A DNA stretch of 64,000 nt from Brevibacillus formosus (GTDB lineage: Bacteria > Bacillota > Bacilli > Brevibacillales > Brevibacillaceae): positions 1 through 64,000 of the forward strand of contig NZ_PXZL01000008.1 of assembly GCF_003013405.1 (NCBI RefSeq), in the 5' to 3' direction. Positions 60,776-64,000 of this stretch are shown piece by piece. Below the pieces are notes generated by a model that saw only the letters and a program-made list of their open reading frames with translations, did no database searches and was not told the origin of the DNA. The translations under genes and the position numbers were made by a program. Positions within the stretch are counted from its first letter, which is position 1. Each line of letters starts with the position of its first letter.

Positions 60776-61411
60776 TTACAATCTGTCTAGCAGTGCCTGT
60801 AGGGCAGATTGATATACTTGTTCCATCGGCTGCTCGGCATCAATGACGACAAAGCGCTCTGGGTCGCGTTCCATGACTAGCTGATACCCTTCCCGAACAA
60901 GTTCATGGAAACGCATCCCTTCCAGATCGAGCCGATTTACTTCTCGCCCACGGGAGGCATTAATCCGCGCCAATCCTGTTTCGGGCTGTACATCAAAGAA
61001 CAAGGTCAATTCGGGCATGCAGTCACCGACAGCAAATCGGTTAATCTGGTAGACAGCCTCAATGCCCAATCCCCGCGCATGTCCTTGATAAGCAAGGCTG
61101 CTGTCGATAAAACGGTCGCACAGTACCAGCTTGCCCTCTTCCAAAGCAGGTAACACTTTTTCCGCCAAATGCTGACCACGTGCTGCCGCATACAAGAGAG
61201 CCTCTGTTCTTTCATCCATCTGCGTGTGGGCCGGATTCAAAATAATTTCCCGAATTTTTTCGGCGATATCAATTCCACCGGGCTCACGGGTCAAAAGCAC
61301 ATCGACTCCCCGCGCCCTCAGCTCTTCGTACAGCTTGGCGATGACGGTGGATTTCCCAGCTCCTTCTCCGCCTTCTATCGTAATAAATCGGCCTTTTTTT
61401 CCTGTTGCCAC
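60776..61411 (-). CDS. tmk: Thymidylate kinase
   Basis: Tmk phosphorylates dTMP to dTDP. The 211-aa P-loop kinase has [14 protein letters not shown], the TREPGG motif, [18 protein letters not shown], and the lid Arg residues in [14 protein letters not shown]. The start is GTG 61411 with AAGGAG 7 bp upstream. Confidence 0.97.
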   Translation of the reverse strand: MATGKKGRFITIEGGEGAGKSTVIAKLYEELRARGVDVLLTREPGGIDIAEKIREIILNPAHTQMDERTEALLYAAARGQHLAEKVLPALEEGKLVLCDRFIDSSLAYQGHARGLGIEAVYQINRFAVGDCMPELTLFFDVQPETGLARINASRGREVNRLDLEGMRFHELVREGYQLVMERDPERFVVIDAEQPMEQVYQSALQALLDRL

Positions 61412-61456
61412 TTCTATACTCCTTCCACCCCTGTTGTAGCAGGCCAGTTGCTTAGA

Positions 61457-62929
61457 TTATCGTAAAACCTGTATCATTTGTAGCTGGTCGTCCTGTACGC
61501 CATGGAATCGCGTTTGTCCTCTCGCCAATTCCTTTAGCATCGCCAGACTTTCTTCGTCGATCCGCTCGCCTGGCACAAGCACCGGAATCCCTGGCGGATA
61601 TGGAATCACCATCTCTGCCACAATCCGTCCCATAGCCTGCTCCAACAGAATCGACTCCCTCGGGCAATCAACGGCTTCATGCATCGGCAATGCTTGCTCG
61701 CGCAAATAATGGGAAGACACGACTCCCGTCAAAAGAATGCGCTCCTCCCCCGGTTCTACTTGTGGCGCCATCGATTCAAGCAATCTCCACAAAGCATCCA
61801 GGTCCCGGGAGGATGTTCCTGTCGAGGCTGCAAGAAGTACATGAGAGTCATCCGCCAGCTCCGAGAAAATCCCGTGCTTTTCCATCCATTTCTGTAACTC
61901 AAATCCACTGAATTGGGCTGTTCTCAAATGGAAAAACAGCTTCAACGGGTCAAGCGTAGCGTATACGCTGTTCGTGGACAATCGCGGCCAATCCAGCCAA
62001 TCCAATTGATCGAGTCGCTCCCGAAGCTTGTCCAAAAGCGGCAACAACCTGTTCCACTCCTCGGTCGCCTCCAGCACCAGATGACGTCTGGCTAAATCGA
62101 GTGAAGCCATCAGCACATACGACGGGCTGGAAGACTGAAGCATGGCGAGATGGCGGAACAACCGTTCACGATCAATCCGTTCACCCTGAATATGCAGCAT
62201 CGAGGACATCGTCATTGCCGTTCCCATTTTGTGTGTCGATTGAACCGAAGCATCCGCACCTTCCTGCATGGCAGAACGAGGAAAGGCAGGATGGAACCCG
62301 TAGTGAGCACCGTGAGCTTCGTCTATTAAAAGCGGTACGCCAAACCGGTGGACCGTAGCCGCCATTTTCGCCAAATCGATACCCATTCCATAGTAGGTAG
62401 GATTCGTCAAGAAAACTGCCTTGGCATCGGGGTGTGCAAGCAGCGCACGCTCTACATCTTCGCGCCTTACACCGGCAGCGACTCCTGTTGCCAGATCGAC
62501 GGCAGGTACTAAAAAAATCGGAGTTGCTCTCGCCATCATAATGCCGTTGAATACAGACTTATGGCAATTGCGTTGTACGAGTATCTTGTCACCCGGTCTG
62601 CATACCGTCATGATGAGGGCGATATTTCCTACTGTACTTCCTCCGATCAAAAACTTGGTCTGTTCCGCATGGAAGGCTTGCGCCGCCAAATCCTGCGCTT
62701 CTGCAATGACACCCTGTGGCTGATGCAGGTCATCTGTCCCGCTAATTTCCGTTACGTCCAGCTCCAAGATGTCTTGAAAGCGATTTTTCGCATGGTTGTC
62801 AAAGCTGTGGCCCATTTTATGTCCTGGCACGTGAAACGGATGCGGCCGATGCTTGGCGTGCCGTTCAAGCTGTTCATAAAGGGGCGCACGCTTTTGTCGC
62901 TCCCGAAATTCAACATCTCTCTCCAACAC
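61457..62929 (-). CDS. yaaO: PLP-dependent Orn/Lys/Arg decarboxylase family protein (YaaO)
   Basis: This 490-aa fold-type I PLP enzyme has FLIGGSTVGNIALIM (phosphate-binding), LLIDEAHGAHYG (Asp contacting the pyridine N) and the Schiff-base Lys in VQSTHKMGTAMTM. A C-terminal Orn/Lys/Arg decarboxylase domain follows. It probably decarboxylates arginine or lysine to agmatine or cadaverine; the substrate is not certain. The start is GTG 62929 with AAAGGA 12 bp upstream. It lies upstream of tmk, as in B. subtilis. Confidence 0.92.
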   Translation of the reverse strand: MLERDVEFRERQKRAPLYEQLERHAKHRPHPFHVPGHKMGHSFDNHAKNRFQDILELDVTEISGTDDLHQPQGVIAEAQDLAAQAFHAEQTKFLIGGSTVGNIALIMTVCRPGDKILVQRNCHKSVFNGIMMARATPIFLVPAVDLATGVAAGVRREDVERALLAHPDAKAVFLTNPTYYGMGIDLAKMAATVHRFGVPLLIDEAHGAHYGFHPAFPRSAMQEGADASVQSTHKMGTAMTMSSMLHIQGERIDRERLFRHLAMLQSSSPSYVLMASLDLARRHLVLEATEEWNRLLPLLDKLRERLDQLDWLDWPRLSTNSVYATLDPLKLFFHLRTAQFSGFELQKWMEKHGIFSELADDSHVLLAASTGTSSRDLDALWRLLESMAPQVEPGEERILLTGVVSSHYLREQALPMHEAVDCPRESILLEQAMGRIVAEMVIPYPPGIPVLVPGERIDEESLAMLKELARGQTRFHGVQDDQLQMIQVLR

Positions 62930-62995
62930 GCACGACTCACGTCCTTTATTTTTATTCCCCTATTTTAGCATGATTTGGACACGCATGAATCCAGC

Positions 62996-63028
62996 AAAAA
63001 AAAGACACCGGAATGCACCGATGCCTTC
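62996..63028 (-). terminator. Terminator of csfB
   Basis: On the minus strand GCATCGG pairs with CCGGTGT (G-T pair) around TGCATT, followed by eight T. It lies 6 bp after the csfB stop. Confidence 0.88.
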
Positions 63029-63033
63029 TTTCT

Positions 63034-63216
63034 TCACGCATCTTTTCGCAACCAAATGCGCCTCATCTGATGAATAAAAAACGGGTACTTTTCATCCTGC
63101 ACATCGGTATTGACCATTTCCTGTTCGCACCGCTGACAGATAAACTGCTCACAAATGGCGATTCCGTCATTCTGCTCCTGTTCACAGACGATACATCGCT
63201 GAGCAACTTTTTCCAT
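63034..63216 (-). CDS. csfB: Anti-sigma-G factor Gin (CsfB)
   Basis: This 60-aa zinc-binding protein has CIVCEQEQNDGI and ICQRCEQEM (two CxxC pairs) and a C-terminal KYPFFIHQMRRIW helix. Gin holds sigma-G (and sigma-E) inactive at the wrong time or in the wrong compartment. I chose ATG 63216; GGGCAGG lies 10 bp upstream. It is in the same place, upstream of yaaO, as in B. subtilis. Confidence 0.93.
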   Translation of the reverse strand: MEKVAQRCIVCEQEQNDGIAICEQFICQRCEQEMVNTDVQDEKYPFFIHQMRRIWLRKDA

Positions 63217-63276
63217 AGTGAAAACGCCTGCCCTTTTCCTCAATATACCAACCATTATACCCCATTATAATCAGCA

Positions 63277-64000
63277 TCATTCCCAAACGTTCGTGTTTTC
63301 GCCGATAGCTCGGTAGGCTTGGAAGTAGGACTGGGCTTCCTGCATAGGGAAGCAAGCTGCCGCATCAATGACATAGGACTGCCTCATTCCGTTAACCAGA
63401 GCTGATAATGCCAGCTCTGCAATGGTCGTTCCCGCAGCATTCCCGATCACGAGCAAATCCGCATCCTTTACAGCATCCTGCCACGAATCGTATAGCGTCC
63501 AACCCGTCATCCTTTTGTTCGGATTTGGCTTGTCCTCCCCCGTGTACACCGCAACATCTTTTTCAGCCAACCAGTCAGAAGGCATATGCTGCCATAGCGA
63601 ATCCTCTCCCCAAAGTACAATCCGCTGTATATCGGCTTTTTGCAGAGCGAGCCTGCATTCTTTTTCAAGCCATTGAACGATGAGAGAAGAGTCCTGGCGG
63701 GAAGGGTAGAGCCAGCCGTGACCGATTCGTTTGTCCATACCGAGCGCGCGACTGACTTGGAGCAGAGAAATTCCCTTCTCATCGCATCTGGCACCAAGTT
63801 CGATGTAAAACTGCTCCTTCCACGCCAAATAGCGAGGTAATTGCCGAAGCGCTTCATCCACTTCGCGCATCCCGCATACCATCGTCACCAGTGAGTAGCG
63901 AGCAAGCTGCTTACAGAGGAACCGCATCCATCTCCCATCGGGTTCCCCTCCAAGCAAAGCACGCTCGTGGGTAAATAACGCCATGCGTATGATCTCGTGC
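63277..64000 (-). CDS. UDP-glucose/GDP-mannose dehydrogenase-like protein, 5' end beyond the window, catalytic loop missing
   Basis: The frame is open to the window edge, so the N-terminal NAD-binding half probably lies outside; ATG 63982-63984 has no ribosome-binding site. The visible 240 aa match the central and C-terminal parts of UGDH enzymes: PRYLAWKEQFYIELGARCDEKGI, then LQVSRALGMDKRIGHGWLYPS, and at the end AFRAIGE-type YRAIGENTNVWE. The catalytic loop that should read GGSCFPKD is replaced by PSRQDSSL, and no cysteine stands there. The ATLTGEDKPNPNKRMTG-like and DADLLVIGNAAG segments follow. It is probably non-catalytic or of changed function; its role is unknown. Confidence 0.6.
   Translation of the reverse strand, partial: HEIIRMALFTHERALLGGEPDGRWMRFLCKQLARYSLVTMVCGMREVDEALRQLPRYLAWKEQFYIELGARCDEKGISLLQVSRALGMDKRIGHGWLYPSRQDSSLIVQWLEKECRLALQKADIQRIVLWGEDSLWQHMPSDWLAEKDVAVYTGEDKPNPNKRMTGWTLYDSWQDAVKDADLLVIGNAAGTTIAELALSALVNGMRQSYVIDAAACFPMQEAQSYFQAYRAIGENTNVWE

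Overview
This is a 64 kb stretch of a low- to mid-GC, endospore-forming Firmicute chromosome close to the replication origin. Nearly all genes lie on the minus strand. Their order, read right to left, follows the block known from Bacillus subtilis: tmk-darA-yaaR-holB-ricT-yabA-trmN6-yazA-rsmI, abrB, metG-tatD-yabE-rnmV-rsmA-veg-sspF-ispE-purR-ridA-spoVG-glmU-prs-ctc-pth-fin-mfd-spoVT-yabM-yabN-rqcP, yabP-yabQ-divIC-yabR-spoIIE-yabS-yabT, tilS-hpt-ftsH. The family content, the short AbrB with two CxxC pairs, and the cofactor and zinc loci in place of the usual hslO/cysK genes suggest Brevibacillus or a close relative. That genus assignment is inference.

Layout. Positions 1-183 hold tandem promoters that probably drive an rRNA operon lying left of the window. 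184-1226 is a cluster of ten tRNAs. 1596-1840 holds a small holin-like type I toxin gene, followed by a GNAT acetyltransferase. 2369-9054 carries nadB-nadC-coaX, then the zinc-uptake operon znuA-znuC-znuB-zur, with two Zur-like boxes upstream of znuA. 9142-11372 is a plus-strand island: a PCYCGC lipoprotein, then a PadR regulator translationally coupled to a SEDS-family (FtsW/RodA-like) protein with an extra cytoplasmic N-terminal domain. nadA and a HAD phosphatase follow, then a 440 bp gene-free region with nested inverted repeats.

13830-33852 contains ftsH, hpt, tilS, a two-subunit ThrE-like exporter, the YabT kinase and YabS, spoIIE with a Spo0A-type long-spacer promoter, yabR, divIC, yabQ and yabP. 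Two genes that break the usual order come next: a surface protein and a DUF2157/GDYXXLXY membrane protein. After them come rqcP, yabN, yabM and spoVT. 34088-53708 runs from a PrsA-like foldase and mfd through the prs/glmU/spoVG/purR/ispE region to veg, rsmA, yabE, tatD and metG, with a plus-strand G3E GTPase inserted between glmU and spoVG. 53745-54393 is a regulatory stretch holding a methionine T-box and a cluster of Spo0A boxes ahead of the divergent abrB. The right part holds replication and cell-cycle genes (yabA, holB, ricT, tmk, darA), yaaO and csfB (gin), and ends in a truncated UDP-glucose dehydrogenase-like gene.

Functionally, the window links translation (tRNAs, metG, tilS, rsmA, rsmI, ctc, pth, rqcP) with sporulation control (spoIIE, spoVG, spoVT, fin, csfB, abrB, sspF, ricT, yabP/Q). 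It also carries envelope precursors (glmU, ispE, yabM, SEDS) and metal or cofactor supply (znu/zur, G3E GTPase, nadABC, coaX). No prophage, CRISPR array, complete insertion sequence or recognisable defence island is visible. The best candidates for undescribed biology are the PadR-SEDS pair, the terminator/Shine-Dalgarno overlap before ctc, the nested inverted-repeat region at 13434-13743, the hairpin series at 25231-25308, and the degenerate dehydrogenase at the right edge.
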